Shown here: positions 36,792 through 46,442 of the stretch, in pieces | How positions within the stretch are numbered: position 1 is the first letter of the stretch | How the letters are laid out: the number at the start of each line of letters is the position of its first letter | Origin: a bacterium | GTDB taxonomy: Bacteria; Armatimonadota; Abditibacteriia; Abditibacteriales; Abditibacteriaceae | DNA length: 64,000 nucleotides | Reading direction: 5' to 3' | Assembly: GCA_004172935.1 (NCBI GenBank) | Contig: SDZD01000026.1 | Span: forward strand, 24,329 to 88,328 | Position numbers and translations under genes: made by a program | The notes under the pieces: model-generated | What the model was told of the DNA's origin: nothing | Databases searched by the model: none | The model's input: only the letters and a program-made list of their open reading frames with translations

Positions 36792-37553
36792 ATGCAACGC
36801 ACCTCTTCTTTAAAATATCTTGGTTTTACCTTGATAGAATTGCTGGTGGTTATCGCGATCATCGCTATCCTAGCCGCCATTTTGTTTCCCGTCTTCGCCC
36901 GTGCCCGCGAGAATGCCCGCCGCTCCTCCTGTCAGTCCAATCTGAAACAGGTCGGGCTTTCGTTCATGCAATACGCTCAGGACTACGACGAAGTCCAGCC
37001 CTTCGATGATCTGGGTTCGGTTGATGGGGTTTCGTGGTCGGGAATCTGGATGTATCGGATGCAGCCATACATCAAGAGCTACCAGATTTTACGCTGTCCC
37101 AGCGATAGCAACGCCAATATCCCCGCCGCATTTCAGGGCAACAGTAGTTACGTCATCAACAACATGTACAACAACATGGGAGATGGTAACTTCGGCGCCT
37201 TCTCCTCGCGAGTCGGCAGAATTCGCACTGTGTCGTTGGCTTCAATTAATTCGCCCTCGACGACCGTGATGGCGATGGATAACACCGGTGGCAACCAATG
37301 TGTGATGGCCGATAGCACTGGAGGGGGCACTTCCGGCTGGAATTGGGAGAGTGCCACCAACTTAACCACCACCGGGCCTTTCAGGACGTGGCGCAATATC
37401 GGCGAACGCCATCTCGATACCTCGACAGTGCTTTGGTGTGATGGTCACGTCAAGTCAATGAAGTTCGACGCTCTGCGCAACAGCACAACCTCGGTGAATA
37501 CACCCCAAGGACTAAAGACCCCGGTCTACACCCTATTCACTTCCGCTCAGTAA
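36792..37553 (+). CDS. Prepilin-like H-x9-DG protein (copy 2)
   Basis: The 253-residue protein starts after GGAG. It has the leader [11 protein letters not shown], so the cut comes after Gly, then [18 protein letters not shown] and the [15 protein letters not shown] stretch. A soluble domain and the C-terminal H-x9-DG motif ([12 protein letters not shown]) with HVKSMK follow. It is closely related to the copies at 24.8 and 58.6 kb through the first 60 residues and diverges after that. It sits directly before the fucosidase-GH43-GH97 genes but has its own terminator. Confidence 0.92.
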   Translation: MQRTSSLKYLGFTLIELLVVIAIIAILAAILFPVFARARENARRSSCQSNLKQVGLSFMQYAQDYDEVQPFDDLGSVDGVSWSGIWMYRMQPYIKSYQILRCPSDSNANIPAAFQGNSSYVINNMYNNMGDGNFGAFSSRVGRIRTVSLASINSPSTTVMAMDNTGGNQCVMADSTGGGTSGWNWESATNLTTTGPFRTWRNIGERHLDTSTVLWCDGHVKSMKFDALRNSTTSVNTPQGLKTPVYTLFTSAQ

Positions 37554-37591
37554 GATTCAGGACTCCATCAAAGTCCGCTAACCCGCTTATT

Positions 37592-37629
37592 GAAAGCGAT
37601 ACGATGGCAATTGCTATCGTATCGCTTTC
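37592..37629 (+). terminator. Terminator of prepilin 2
   Basis: GAAAGCGATACGAT (37592-37605) and its exact complement (37616-37629) flank a GCAATTGC core. An in-frame ATG at 37604 falls inside this stem, so the next gene more likely starts at 37643. Confidence 0.85.
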
Positions 37630-37642
37630 GTGCCTTGGGAAT

Positions 37643-39970
37643 ATGAACAACGTTACAACTCTATTGCTCTTCGCAAAAAAAATTCAATTCAAAAAAGTGG
37701 CTGCTATTTCTTCACTCACCGTTTTGGCGGGTTGCCTCGCCCATACCGAACAACAGGTTGCCATCGCACAAACTCCGGTGCCTACCGCTGGTTTTGCCCT
37801 TAAACCCAACGCCCCAATGTACGAGGTCGCGCCTCAAAAAGCGCTTAATCTGACAGATGAAGTCACCCTGGAGGCGTGGGTGCAGGCCGACCCTATGGGC
37901 AATGCTGGCGGGCGAATTTTGGATAAAGGAGTGCCTTTTTCGCTCGATGGCTATTTTCTGGACACATTCCCAAATAACTCGCTGCGTTTTTCGACGCAGG
38001 GCGGCGAGGTCTCCTTCGACGCCAAACTGCCCGCCAATCAGTGGAGCCATGTCGTCGGTGTTTACAGCGCTTCTAAGCGCATTTTGAAGCTTTACATCAA
38101 TGGTCGTGAAGTCGCATCTAAAACCGATGGCGCTTTCGCGCCGATGAAATTGTCTGCTTCGCCACTGCGTATTGGGGCCGATATGAGCGGCGACAATCGC
38201 TTTCGTGGCCGCATCCAGCGGGCCGCTATTTATGCGAGGGCGTTAACGAGCGAGGAGGTGGCGAAGCGGTTCGCTAATGGCACCCGACTCGACGGGACTC
38301 TCGGCGATTGGGTTTTTGCCAGCGCTCCCAAAGCGCAAATCAAACCTGCGTATGGTGGTCTTACATTGGAACGCAATAGTGGAGTAAAACTGGTCGTTCC
38401 TGTGAGTTCCAAAGCTGTGCCTATGCAAAAAGGAAAATTCGAGCCGACGTGGGAATCGTTGCAACAATATCAAACGCCCGACTGGTATCGCGATGCTAAA
38501 TTCGGCATCTGGGCGCACTGGGGGCCACAATGCGAACCCGAAGATGGCGACTGGTATGCACGCGGTATGTACGATGAGGGCAGTGGGCAAAACAAATTCC
38601 ACGTCAATCACTACGGCCCGCCATCGCAGTTCGGCTTCAAGGATGTCATTCATCGTTGGAAGGCCGAAAATTGGAATCCCGAAAAGCTGATGGCGCTTTA
38701 CAAAAAAGCTGGCGCACAATACTTTTTCGCCCTCGCCAACCACCACGATAACTTCGATTTGTGGGACTCCAAATACCAGCCGTGGAACTCGGTGAACATG
38801 GGGCCGAAGAAGGATTTGATCGGTGGATGGGCCAAGGCCGCGCGCGATAACGGCATGAAATTCGGCGTCAGCGTTCACGCCGCTCATGCGTGGACGTGGT
38901 ACGAAACCGCGCAGCGCGCTGACAAAAATGGCCCTTACGCGGGTGTGCCCTACGATGCCAAGCTAACCAAGGCCGATGGTAAGGGCCAATGGTGGGAGGG
39001 CTATGACCCGCAAGACTTGTATGCCCAGAATCACGCCTTGAGCGTCGGAAGTGCCGATACGGGCAGAATCCATTCGCAGTGGAACTGGGGCAATGGCGCC
39101 AGCATTCCCGATTCGGCTTACGTCGATAAGTTCTACAACCGCACTATTGACCTTATCAACAAGTACAACCCCGACTTGCTTTATTTCGACGATACCGCGC
39201 TTCCGTTGTGGCCTGTCAGCGACGCCGGACTCAAAATCGCCGCCGATTTCTACAACTCCAACATGAAGCGGCATAACGGCAAGTTGGAGGCGGTGCTGTT
39301 CGGCAAAATTCTGGACGAAGAGCAACGTAAAGCGATGGTGTGGGACATTGAGCGCGGCCAGAGCAATGTCATTGAGCCGTATGTGTGGCAAACCGATACT
39401 TGCATCGGTTCGTGGCACTATGACCGCAACGTTTATAACAACGGTTGGTACAAGAGCGCAAAAACCGTCGTTCATACCCTCGCCGATGTGGTTTCTAAAA
39501 ACGGCAACCTGTTGCTCAGCGTCCCCGTGCGCGGCGATGGAACTATCGATGACAAAGAACTCGCTGTTGTACAAGGCATCGCTGCGTGGATGGATGTGAA
39601 CAAAGAGAGCATCTTTGGTACACGCCCCTGGAAGGTATTCGGTGAAGGCCCCGCTACCGACTCCGCGGCCCCGCTTTCGGCTCAGGGTTTCAATGAGGGC
39701 AAAGGCAAGCCTTTTGGTGCGCAGGATGTGCGCTTCACGACCAAAGGCAACGTTTTATATGCCATCGTGATGGGGCAGCCCAAAGAAGCGCTCGAAATCA
39801 AATCATTGGGCAAAACAGCCAATTTGCTTGAGAAGTCGATTCGCGATATTCAGGTTTTGGGAAGCGATGAGAAGATTAACTGGCGCCGTGACGATGCCAG
39901 TCTTCATATCGAAGCGCCACAAAAACAGCTCTCGGATACTGCCGTCGTCTTCAAAATCACCTTAGGGTAG
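37643..39970 (+). CDS. GH29 alpha-L-fucosidase-like lipoprotein with LamG domain
   Basis: ATG 37643 gives 775 residues with a lipoprotein signal ending VLAGC (Cys31), so the enzyme should be anchored in the envelope. Residues about 50-220 are a LamG/concanavalin-like module (VTLEAWVQAD, NQWSHVVGVY, LKLYINGREVAS, RIGADMSGDNRFRGRIQ). Residues about 280-690 form a GH29 catalytic domain (AKFGIWAHWGPQCEPEDGDW, FFALANHHDNFDLWDSKYQP). The likely nucleophile Asp is in LLYFDDTALPLW. The last 90 residues form a small beta domain. It probably frees terminal L-fucose. Confidence 0.9.
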   Translation: MNNVTTLLLFAKKIQFKKVAAISSLTVLAGCLAHTEQQVAIAQTPVPTAGFALKPNAPMYEVAPQKALNLTDEVTLEAWVQADPMGNAGGRILDKGVPFSLDGYFLDTFPNNSLRFSTQGGEVSFDAKLPANQWSHVVGVYSASKRILKLYINGREVASKTDGAFAPMKLSASPLRIGADMSGDNRFRGRIQRAAIYARALTSEEVAKRFANGTRLDGTLGDWVFASAPKAQIKPAYGGLTLERNSGVKLVVPVSSKAVPMQKGKFEPTWESLQQYQTPDWYRDAKFGIWAHWGPQCEPEDGDWYARGMYDEGSGQNKFHVNHYGPPSQFGFKDVIHRWKAENWNPEKLMALYKKAGAQYFFALANHHDNFDLWDSKYQPWNSVNMGPKKDLIGGWAKAARDNGMKFGVSVHAAHAWTWYETAQRADKNGPYAGVPYDAKLTKADGKGQWWEGYDPQDLYAQNHALSVGSADTGRIHSQWNWGNGASIPDSAYVDKFYNRTIDLINKYNPDLLYFDDTALPLWPVSDAGLKIAADFYNSNMKRHNGKLEAVLFGKILDEEQRKAMVWDIERGQSNVIEPYVWQTDTCIGSWHYDRNVYNNGWYKSAKTVVHTLADVVSKNGNLLLSVPVRGDGTIDDKELAVVQGIAAWMDVNKESIFGTRPWKVFGEGPATDSAAPLSAQGFNEGKGKPFGAQDVRFTTKGNVLYAIVMGQPKEALEIKSLGKTANLLEKSIRDIQVLGSDEKINWRRDDASLHIEAPQKQLSDTAVVFKITLG

Positions 39971-40018
39971 GGCAGTCAGAAAAACCTGAAAACCTCGTTG
40001 GTATACTAATAAGTGAGA

Positions 40019-41839
40019 ATGTCCTTTTCCAAAACCTTTACTCTCTTTACTTTGTGTGGCCTGGCTTTGGGCGCTACTGTTGCTATTGGCAACGCAGCGC
40101 CCGCGAAGTCCAAATTGCCGAAGACGGTGTATTTGTTCACCTCGTTTCGCGGTAACGGCGATGGGCTTCATTTAGCCTACAGCAAAGATGGGATGAAGTG
40201 GGGCGATACCGACGAGGTTTCGCTGCTGCCTACTGTGGGGAGCAAACTGATGCGCGACCCGCATATTTTGCGTGGCCCCGATGGGGTTTTTCATCTGGTT
40301 TGGACAACAGGTTGGAACGACAAAGGCATCGGTTATTCGTCGTCGCGCGACTTGAAAACCTGGTCGCCTCAGCAATATCTGCCTGTCATGGAAAACGTTG
40401 CCGGAACCAAAAATTGCTGGGCACCGGAAACCTTTTATGACAAGCGCTCGAAGCAGTACATCATCACCTGGTCATCGGACGTAGCCGGAAAATTCCCGCA
40501 GACGGAATCGACCGACCGCATGAACAACCGGACTTACTATGTGACCACGCGCGATTTCAAAACCTTCAGTTCGGCGCAACTGCTTCTCGACCCCGGCTTC
40601 GATCACATAGACACCACCATTGTCGAAGATAAGGGCCGTTACATCGTCGTTTTCAAAGAAGGCGACCGACAGGCAAAAGGAATCTTTGGCCCCATCCATA
40701 TGGCGATCGCCAAATCACCTTTCGGCCCATTCACCGTGTCGCCCACCCCGCTCATCACCCAACGAGCCGAAGGCCCAACTTTGGTGAAGGTCGGGGGTAA
40801 AACTCTGTTGTACGTCGATTTCTATGCGAACGGGAAATATGGCGTCTATGAAACTACCGATTGGAAATCATGGCGCGACGTATCGACCGATTCGCGCGTG
40901 GTGCAGGGCCAACGCCACGGCACTATTTTCCCCGTCGCTCGCCAAGTTGCTATGCCACTCATTCCCGTTGAACCGCCGCCACCAGCATTGCCCGGCCCCA
41001 ACGCCGACCCGCATATCGCGGTTTTCGGCGACACCTACTACATTTACCCCACCACAGACGGCACCGAAGGTTGGGCCGCTACTTCATTCAGCGTGTGGTC
41101 TTCCAAAGACCTAGTGCATTGGAAAAATGGTGGTGTAATCCTCGATTTACCGCGCGATTTGACATGGGCAAAATCGAGGGCATGGGCGCCCGCTATTGCG
41201 CATAAGGGCGACAAATACTACTACTATTTTTGCGCCGACACGAACATTGGAGTGGCCGTTGCTGACCGCCCCGAAGGGCCGTTTCATGATGCCCTCGGTA
41301 AACCGCTGCTCGCGCGCGGCGCTTTTCGCGGCCAGATGATCGACCCGATGGTGTACGTCGATGACGATGGTGACGCCTATCTTTATTTCGGACAGGGCCA
41401 CTGCTATGTGGTGAAGCTCAACCCCGACATGATCTCGTTCGATGCGGCGCAGGTTAAGGACATTACACCTCCCGGCTACAACGAAGGAGCATTTCTCATC
41501 AAGCGCAAAGGTGCTTACTACCTGATGTGGTCGGAGTTTGATACCCGTGACCCACGCTATTCGGTGGCTTATGCCACCTCGAAGTCGCCGATGGGGCCAT
41601 TCGTCAAACCCGCCAATAACCCGATTTTGAAACAGAAAGGAGCCGTCAAAGGGGCAGGACACCATTCGGTTGTTCAAATTCCCGGACGCGATGAGTGGGT
41701 TATCGCCTATCACCGTTTCATCATTCCTGATGGCAACGGCTACAACCGCGAAACCAGCCTTTCGCCGATGCGTTTCGACGCCGAAGGCAACATTTTACCC
41801 GTCGATGTCTTCGAACAGGCCACCCTGAAGGGCAAGTAA
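40019..41839 (+). CDS. Secreted protein with two GH43-like five-bladed propellers
   Basis: ATG 40019 (preceded in frame by a GTG at 40013) gives 606 residues with a signal peptide ending NAAPA. Two consecutive propellers are seen. Propeller 1, at about 30-300, has MRDPHILRGPDG, GTKNCWAPETFYD and FDHIDTTIVED. Propeller 2, at about 325-590, has NADPHIAVFGDTYYIYPTTD, RAWAPAIAHKGDKYYYYFCA and MIDPMVYVDDDGDAYLYFG, with GYNEGAFLIKRKG as the acid region. Catalytic Asp/Asp/Glu are plain only in propeller 2. It is 48 bases from the fucosidase gene. Arabinosidase, xylosidase or galactosidase activity are all possible. Confidence 0.9.
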   Translation: MSFSKTFTLFTLCGLALGATVAIGNAAPAKSKLPKTVYLFTSFRGNGDGLHLAYSKDGMKWGDTDEVSLLPTVGSKLMRDPHILRGPDGVFHLVWTTGWNDKGIGYSSSRDLKTWSPQQYLPVMENVAGTKNCWAPETFYDKRSKQYIITWSSDVAGKFPQTESTDRMNNRTYYVTTRDFKTFSSAQLLLDPGFDHIDTTIVEDKGRYIVVFKEGDRQAKGIFGPIHMAIAKSPFGPFTVSPTPLITQRAEGPTLVKVGGKTLLYVDFYANGKYGVYETTDWKSWRDVSTDSRVVQGQRHGTIFPVARQVAMPLIPVEPPPPALPGPNADPHIAVFGDTYYIYPTTDGTEGWAATSFSVWSSKDLVHWKNGGVILDLPRDLTWAKSRAWAPAIAHKGDKYYYYFCADTNIGVAVADRPEGPFHDALGKPLLARGAFRGQMIDPMVYVDDDGDAYLYFGQGHCYVVKLNPDMISFDAAQVKDITPPGYNEGAFLIKRKGAYYLMWSEFDTRDPRYSVAYATSKSPMGPFVKPANNPILKQKGAVKGAGHHSVVQIPGRDEWVIAYHRFIIPDGNGYNRETSLSPMRFDAEGNILPVDVFEQATLKGK

Positions 41840-41852
41840 CCACGCCCTGACC

Positions 41853-41886
41853 AAAGACGCGAATGATTTATTCGCGTCTTTTTTCT
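41853..41886 (+). terminator. Terminator of the GH29-GH43 pair
   Basis: AAAGACGCGAAT (41853-41864) and ATTCGCGTCTTT (41870-41881) form a 12-bp stem with a five-base loop, followed by TTTTT. Confidence 0.92.
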
Positions 41887-41919
41887 TATGATTTTCGCCG
41901 CTATTAGGCGTTCAGTTCC

Positions 41920-43836
41920 ATGTTCAAACAACTTATAGCCGCATTGCTTATGTGTTGCGGTGCGGTTCATGCCGCCCAAAATCAGGTCAAATCGCCTGAC
42001 GGAAAAATTATTCTCACCCTATCGGACCATGATGGTCTGAATTATGGCGTCTCGGTTGATGGGAAAACAACCATCGAGCGTTCGCGTTTAGGCCTCGAAT
42101 TCGAGGGTGAACAGCGCTTCGGTCCGACTGCCATCCTCACCACTACTCGCACTGAAGCGCACAAAAGTAGTTGGGAGAATGGCTTTGGCAAGCGCCGAAT
42201 TGTGAGCGACCAGTTCAATGAACTTCGCGTCACTGTGCGAGAAAGCAAGCAATCGCCGCACTTTTTCGGAGTGGTGGCGCGGGTATATAACGATGGCGTC
42301 GCTTTCCGCTACGACTTGCCCGCAGCTTCTGGGTTAGGGAATTTTGTGTTAACCAAAGAACTCACCGAGTTCCGTTTCGCGGGCGATTACCAGAGTTGGC
42401 TTGGTAACGAATCGGTGTGTGCCGAAAGCCAATATCCGCAGCGCTTGTTGAGCCAAATTCCCGTTGGGGAGAAGGGAGTTTTACCCCTCCTTGTTGAAAG
42501 TCCTCGTTGCTTTGTGGCGTTTGCCGAGTCCGATTTGCTTAATTGGGCGGGAATGTTTCTTTCTGGAACTGGTTCTTCGGCGGTGACGGCGACCTTAGCT
42601 GGACGCAGCGATGGCAAAGGAAAGGTGTCTGCCTCGGTTCCATGCGTTAGTCCCTGGCGGGTTCTGATGATTGGGCGCAAAGCCAGTGATTTAATCGGCT
42701 CCGACCTCATTGCTAATCTGGCAACCCCGAATAAATTGGGCGATATTTCGTGGGTGAAGCCGGGAGTTTGTGCCTGGGACTCGTGGTGGATGGGAGTGAA
42801 CCCCTACCTGCCACAATTCACCGGACTCGATGCGCGTGGTAATACCGAATCGCACAAAGAATACATCGACTTCGCTTCGGAAATGGGCTGGTCGTATCAA
42901 CTTATCGACTGGTTCTGGTACAAGGATGACCCCACACAGCCATTGCCGCATGTCAATATTCATGAACTCGTTTCTTACGCTCGCCGAAAGAACGTCAAAT
43001 TGTTTTTATGGATGCACTCCAAAGACCTGACGCGGGTGGGATTCGATAAGGTGTTCGCCACCGTCGCCGCATGGGGATTTGTTGGTGTTAAAGTCGATTT
43101 CATGGATAGCGATAGTCAGGAAACGGTTCAATGGTATGTTGCAGCACTCGAATCCGCTGCCCGCTACAAATTAATGGTCGATTTTCATGGTGCCTATAAA
43201 CCAACCGGTTTGGCACGCACCTATCCCAACTTCATCACTCAAGAGGGAGTTTTGGGCAATGAATACAATAAAATTGGTGGCGCTAAATGCACGCCACTTC
43301 ATACGGTGACTTTACCCTTCACGCGCGGATTACTTGGGCCGATGGATTTCACTCCCGGTGGCTTCCTCAACCGAACTCCGTATGATTTCAAAACTACCTT
43401 TCCCACGCAGGTCATGGGGACACGCGCCCGTCAGTTGGCCATGACTGTGGTGTATGAAAGCCCTTTGCTTGTTATGTGCGATAGCCCGACCAATTATCGC
43501 GGCCAGCCTGGAATCGAGTTTTTACGTGGTTTACCAACCGTGTGGGATGAAACCGTCGTGCTAACGGGGCAAGTAGGTCAGACAGTTGCTTTGGCCCGTC
43601 GCTCTGGTGAACGTTGGTATTTGGCCGCTATAAATAGCGATGTCACCAGTACCTTTGATGTCCCACTTAAATTTTTAGGCATGGGTAAATGGACGCTTCG
43701 TAGCTTTGCCGACCAATGGGGCGAAGCGCCGGATAAGATCCGGGAAGCGTCAACTGTCGTTGATGAGAAGTCAAAGGCAACTTTGACTTTATCGCCCGCT
43801 GGCGGATACGCCGCTACCTTGACGCCTATGCGCTGA
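41920..43836 (+). CDS. Secreted GH97 glycosidase, probably retaining (alpha-galactosidase-like)
   Basis: The 638-residue protein has a signal peptide ending CGAVHA. A GH97 N-terminal beta-sandwich (about 25-270) precedes a TIM barrel (about 275-540; GVCAWDSWWMGVN, YQLIDWFWYKDD, NVKLFLWMHSKD) and a C-terminal domain. In GVKVDFMDSDSQ the Asp sits where retaining GH97 members have the nucleophile. ITQEGVLGNEYNK holds the general Glu residues. Retaining GH97s are usually alpha-galactosidases; inverting SusB-like ones use a Glu. It is flanked by terminators and so transcribed alone. Confidence 0.92.
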   Translation: MFKQLIAALLMCCGAVHAAQNQVKSPDGKIILTLSDHDGLNYGVSVDGKTTIERSRLGLEFEGEQRFGPTAILTTTRTEAHKSSWENGFGKRRIVSDQFNELRVTVRESKQSPHFFGVVARVYNDGVAFRYDLPAASGLGNFVLTKELTEFRFAGDYQSWLGNESVCAESQYPQRLLSQIPVGEKGVLPLLVESPRCFVAFAESDLLNWAGMFLSGTGSSAVTATLAGRSDGKGKVSASVPCVSPWRVLMIGRKASDLIGSDLIANLATPNKLGDISWVKPGVCAWDSWWMGVNPYLPQFTGLDARGNTESHKEYIDFASEMGWSYQLIDWFWYKDDPTQPLPHVNIHELVSYARRKNVKLFLWMHSKDLTRVGFDKVFATVAAWGFVGVKVDFMDSDSQETVQWYVAALESAARYKLMVDFHGAYKPTGLARTYPNFITQEGVLGNEYNKIGGAKCTPLHTVTLPFTRGLLGPMDFTPGGFLNRTPYDFKTTFPTQVMGTRARQLAMTVVYESPLLVMCDSPTNYRGQPGIEFLRGLPTVWDETVVLTGQVGQTVALARRSGERWYLAAINSDVTSTFDVPLKFLGMGKWTLRSFADQWGEAPDKIREASTVVDEKSKATLTLSPAGGYAATLTPMR

Positions 43837-43848
43837 ACCACAATTACG

Positions 43849-43884
43849 CAAAAAAGCCGCTCCCAATTGGGAGCGGCTTTTTTG
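43849..43884. terminator. Bidirectional terminator between GH97 and the sugar ABC operon
   Basis: A perfect 36-base palindrome (43849-43866 with 43867-43884), rich in A at one end and T at the other, separates two convergent transcription units. Confidence 0.92.
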
Positions 43885-43899
43885 TTGCGTCAAAGGCTT

Positions 43900-44931
43900 T
43901 TATGTCGCCTTGTGGCGGAAGCGGTCGAGGGTGACGGCGGCGACAATGATGCCGCCCGTCACGATTTGTTGAACCCAGTTCGCCAGTTCCATTTTTGTAC
44001 AGCCATTCGCCACGCAGGTCATGATGAGGGCGCCAATGAGCGTGCCCAGAATCGAACCCTGGCCACCACTCAAACTGGCGCCGCCAATGACGACCGCCGC
44101 GATGATGTCCAACTCCATTCCGGTGGCCGTGGTTGGGTCGCCCAACGTCAGGAAGGAGAATTGGAGCAAACCTGCGAGTCCCGCGAAGGCGCCCGCCAGA
44201 ACATAGATTGCCAACTTCGTGGTATCGACCGAAACGCCGCATAGACGGGCGGTTTGTTCGTTGGAACCGACCGCGAAAATGTGGCGACCGAAGCGGGTGA
44301 AGCGCAGCATCAGCACCACAAAGAGGGCGAACAACAACGTCATCCACACGCCAGCGGGAAATATCATCCACTTCTGGTTGTCGGGTAGGGTGTTGAGTAG
44401 TGAGTTCAGCCACGTTTCGGGGGCCACCACGGTTTGCTCGTTCGCCATACCCTTGGCGATGCCGCGCACAGCGCCCCACATACCCAGAGTCGCGATGAAC
44501 GGTGACAGCTTGAGGCGCGTTATCAGTAGGCCAATCAACAGGCCGCACACCATACCCGTCACTACGCCGCCCAAAATCGCCAACAACGGCGACACGCCTT
44601 TGGCGAGAAGCAGGGCAATCGACACTGTGCAAAGCGCGATGTTAGAACCCACCGAGAGGTCGATGCCGCCGCTCACGATAATGAGCGTCATGCCGAGCGC
44701 TGCCATCGCCACTACTGCGGTTTGCAGCAGAATGAGCTGGGCATTGTCGATTGTTGGAAAGGTGGTGGGGCGTAGCGCTGTGAACAGGCCAACGACGAAG
44801 AACAGGCCCAGTAACGGGCCGATCTTGTCGATGATTTTGCTGATGTCGGGCACTTTGCGCGCGTTGGAAAGAGCCGAAGCCGGTTCCGCACCAGGGTTTT
44901 GAGAAATATCAGGTGTCATTTCAGTTTTCAA
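43900..44931 (-). CDS. Ribose-type sugar ABC transporter permease
   Basis: The 343-residue protein has about nine membrane helices and the BPD_transp_2 family features MTLIIVSGGIDLSVGS, GMVCGLLIGLLITRL and IGGASLSGGQGSILGTLIGA. The start codon overlaps the ATPase gene's end by four bases. It moves a monosaccharide across the inner membrane, together with the ATPase and the lipoprotein binding protein of the same operon. L-fucose or a related sugar is the likely load, judged from neighbours. It is the last gene of the seven-gene operon. Confidence 0.95.
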   Translation of the reverse strand: MKTEMTPDISQNPGAEPASALSNARKVPDISKIIDKIGPLLGLFFVVGLFTALRPTTFPTIDNAQLILLQTAVVAMAALGMTLIIVSGGIDLSVGSNIALCTVSIALLLAKGVSPLLAILGGVVTGMVCGLLIGLLITRLKLSPFIATLGMWGAVRGIAKGMANEQTVVAPETWLNSLLNTLPDNQKWMIFPAGVWMTLLFALFVVLMLRFTRFGRHIFAVGSNEQTARLCGVSVDTTKLAIYVLAGAFAGLAGLLQFSFLTLGDPTTATGMELDIIAAVVIGGASLSGGQGSILGTLIGALIMTCVANGCTKMELANWVQQIVTGGIIVAAVTLDRFRHKAT

Positions 44932-46442
44932 GCGGCCTCAGCGTGGGGAATTTCGGCTGCATGAACCTCGGTTCCGGTCGCTTCGACCATGATGGAATGT
45001 TCCGTGACCTGGGCGATGGGTTTCGCTTCGCCTAAGACTCCGCGACACATCACGGCGATGCGGTCACAGGTGCCGAGCAATTCGGGCAAATAGGAACTGA
45101 CAATGATGATGGCCCGGCCTTCGCGCGCCAGTTCATCAATAACGCGGTAGATTTCGGTTTTCGAGCCGACATCAATTCCGCGTGTAGGTTCATCGAGTAG
45201 CAACACGTCGCAACCATGATAGAGCAAGCGGGCAATCGCCACTTTCTGTTGGTTACCACCGCTTAAATCGCCGATTGGTTGGGTAACGGCGCGGCGTTTC
45301 ACGAACAGCTTGTCCGCCCATGTGGTGGCCTCTTTGTCGCGCTGCGCGGGATTGAAGAAGGCAGGCAACTTGGTCATCGTCAGGTTTTCGTTGATGCCCA
45401 GATTGAGAGCCAAACCCTCGATTTTGCGGTCTTCCGAAACCATGCCCAACCCCTGATTCCAGCGCTGCGCGGGCGTGGCGTTGCCCGTAAAATGGCCGAG
45501 CGTCACTTTGCCCCGTTTCACGGCGTCGAGTCCGAAAATCGCCCGCAAAAACTCGGTGCGTCCGGCGCCCACGAGGCCCGCGATGCCAACCACTTCGCCG
45601 CGTCGCAATTGCAAACTGGCGTTCTGTGGTTTGGGCGCACCTTGCAAATGCTCGACTTCCAGCACGACTTCGCCCGGTTCGCGGACGCTGCGCGGATACA
45701 AATCCTCCACGCTTCGTCCCACCATCATGGCGATAATATCCGAGTTTTTCGCCTGTGAAGTCACGCCGCCGCCAACGCTTCTGCCATCGCGCAACACCGT
45801 AAAGCGGTCGGAGAGTTCTCGCACCTCTTCCAGAAAGTGCGAGATGTAGATAATGGCTTGGCCCTGTTCGCGCAGTCGCTTGACTAGCTCGAACAATCGC
45901 ACAATGTCACGCTGTGTCAGGCTCGAAGTTGGTTCATCGAAAACCAGAACGCGACTGTTGAGCGCGATGGCGCGCGCGATTTCGACCAATTGCCGCTCGG
46001 CGACGCTGAGTAGCGCGACCTGTGTGTTGGGCGACACATGGCTGAGGCCCACTTGGTTGAGGGCGTCGCGTGCCACCGATTGCATCTCGCCGCGCTTGAG
46101 AACGCCACCCGTGTTGGGTTCGACACCCAGCAGAATGTTTTCGGCTGCGGTGAGGTGAGGTGCCAGCGAAAGCTCCTGGTAGATCATTGCCACGCCGCGA
46201 CGTCGTGCTTCGAGCGGGTCTTTGGGAGCGTAATTCTGTTCGCCCAGAATCATTTGGCCTTCGTCGGGAGCATGAGCGCCCGATAGCACCTTCATCAGTG
46301 TCGATTTGCCCGCGCCGTTTTCGCCCACGAGGGCCAGCACTTCGCCTGCTGCGACCTGTAAATCAACTCCATCGAGCGCGATGGTTGCGCCGAAACGCTT
46401 TTTGATACCGCGCATTTCCAAAAGCGGTGTTGGGGATGTCAT
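44928..46442 (-). CDS. Ribose-type sugar ABC transporter ATPase (two ABC domains)
   Basis: The protein has 504 residues with two nucleotide-binding domains, as in RbsA and MglA. The first has a full Walker A (GENGAGKST), a signature-region variant (LLSVAERQ) and Walker B (VLVFDEPTSSL). The second has the degenerate P-loop GLVGAGRTEF and LSGGNQQKVAIAR with VLLLDEPTRGID. This asymmetry is normal for the family. It energises uptake by the permease just downstream. It overlaps the lactonase gene by four bases. Confidence 0.96.
   Translation of the reverse strand: MTSPTPLLEMRGIKKRFGATIALDGVDLQVAAGEVLALVGENGAGKSTLMKVLSGAHAPDEGQMILGEQNYAPKDPLEARRRGVAMIYQELSLAPHLTAAENILLGVEPNTGGVLKRGEMQSVARDALNQVGLSHVSPNTQVALLSVAERQLVEIARAIALNSRVLVFDEPTSSLTQRDIVRLFELVKRLREQGQAIIYISHFLEEVRELSDRFTVLRDGRSVGGGVTSQAKNSDIIAMMVGRSVEDLYPRSVREPGEVVLEVEHLQGAPKPQNASLQLRRGEVVGIAGLVGAGRTEFLRAIFGLDAVKRGKVTLGHFTGNATPAQRWNQGLGMVSEDRKIEGLALNLGINENLTMTKLPAFFNPAQRDKEATTWADKLFVKRRAVTQPIGDLSGGNQQKVAIARLLYHGCDVLLLDEPTRGIDVGSKTEIYRVIDELAREGRAIIIVSSYLPELLGTCDRIAVMCRGVLGEAKPIAQVTEHSIMVEATGTEVHAAEIPHAEAA

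Noticed and set aside
43844..44632. 262-codon ORF overlapping the sugar permease in another frame
   Set aside because: The permease frame has strong family motifs and an operon overlap; this frame has none.
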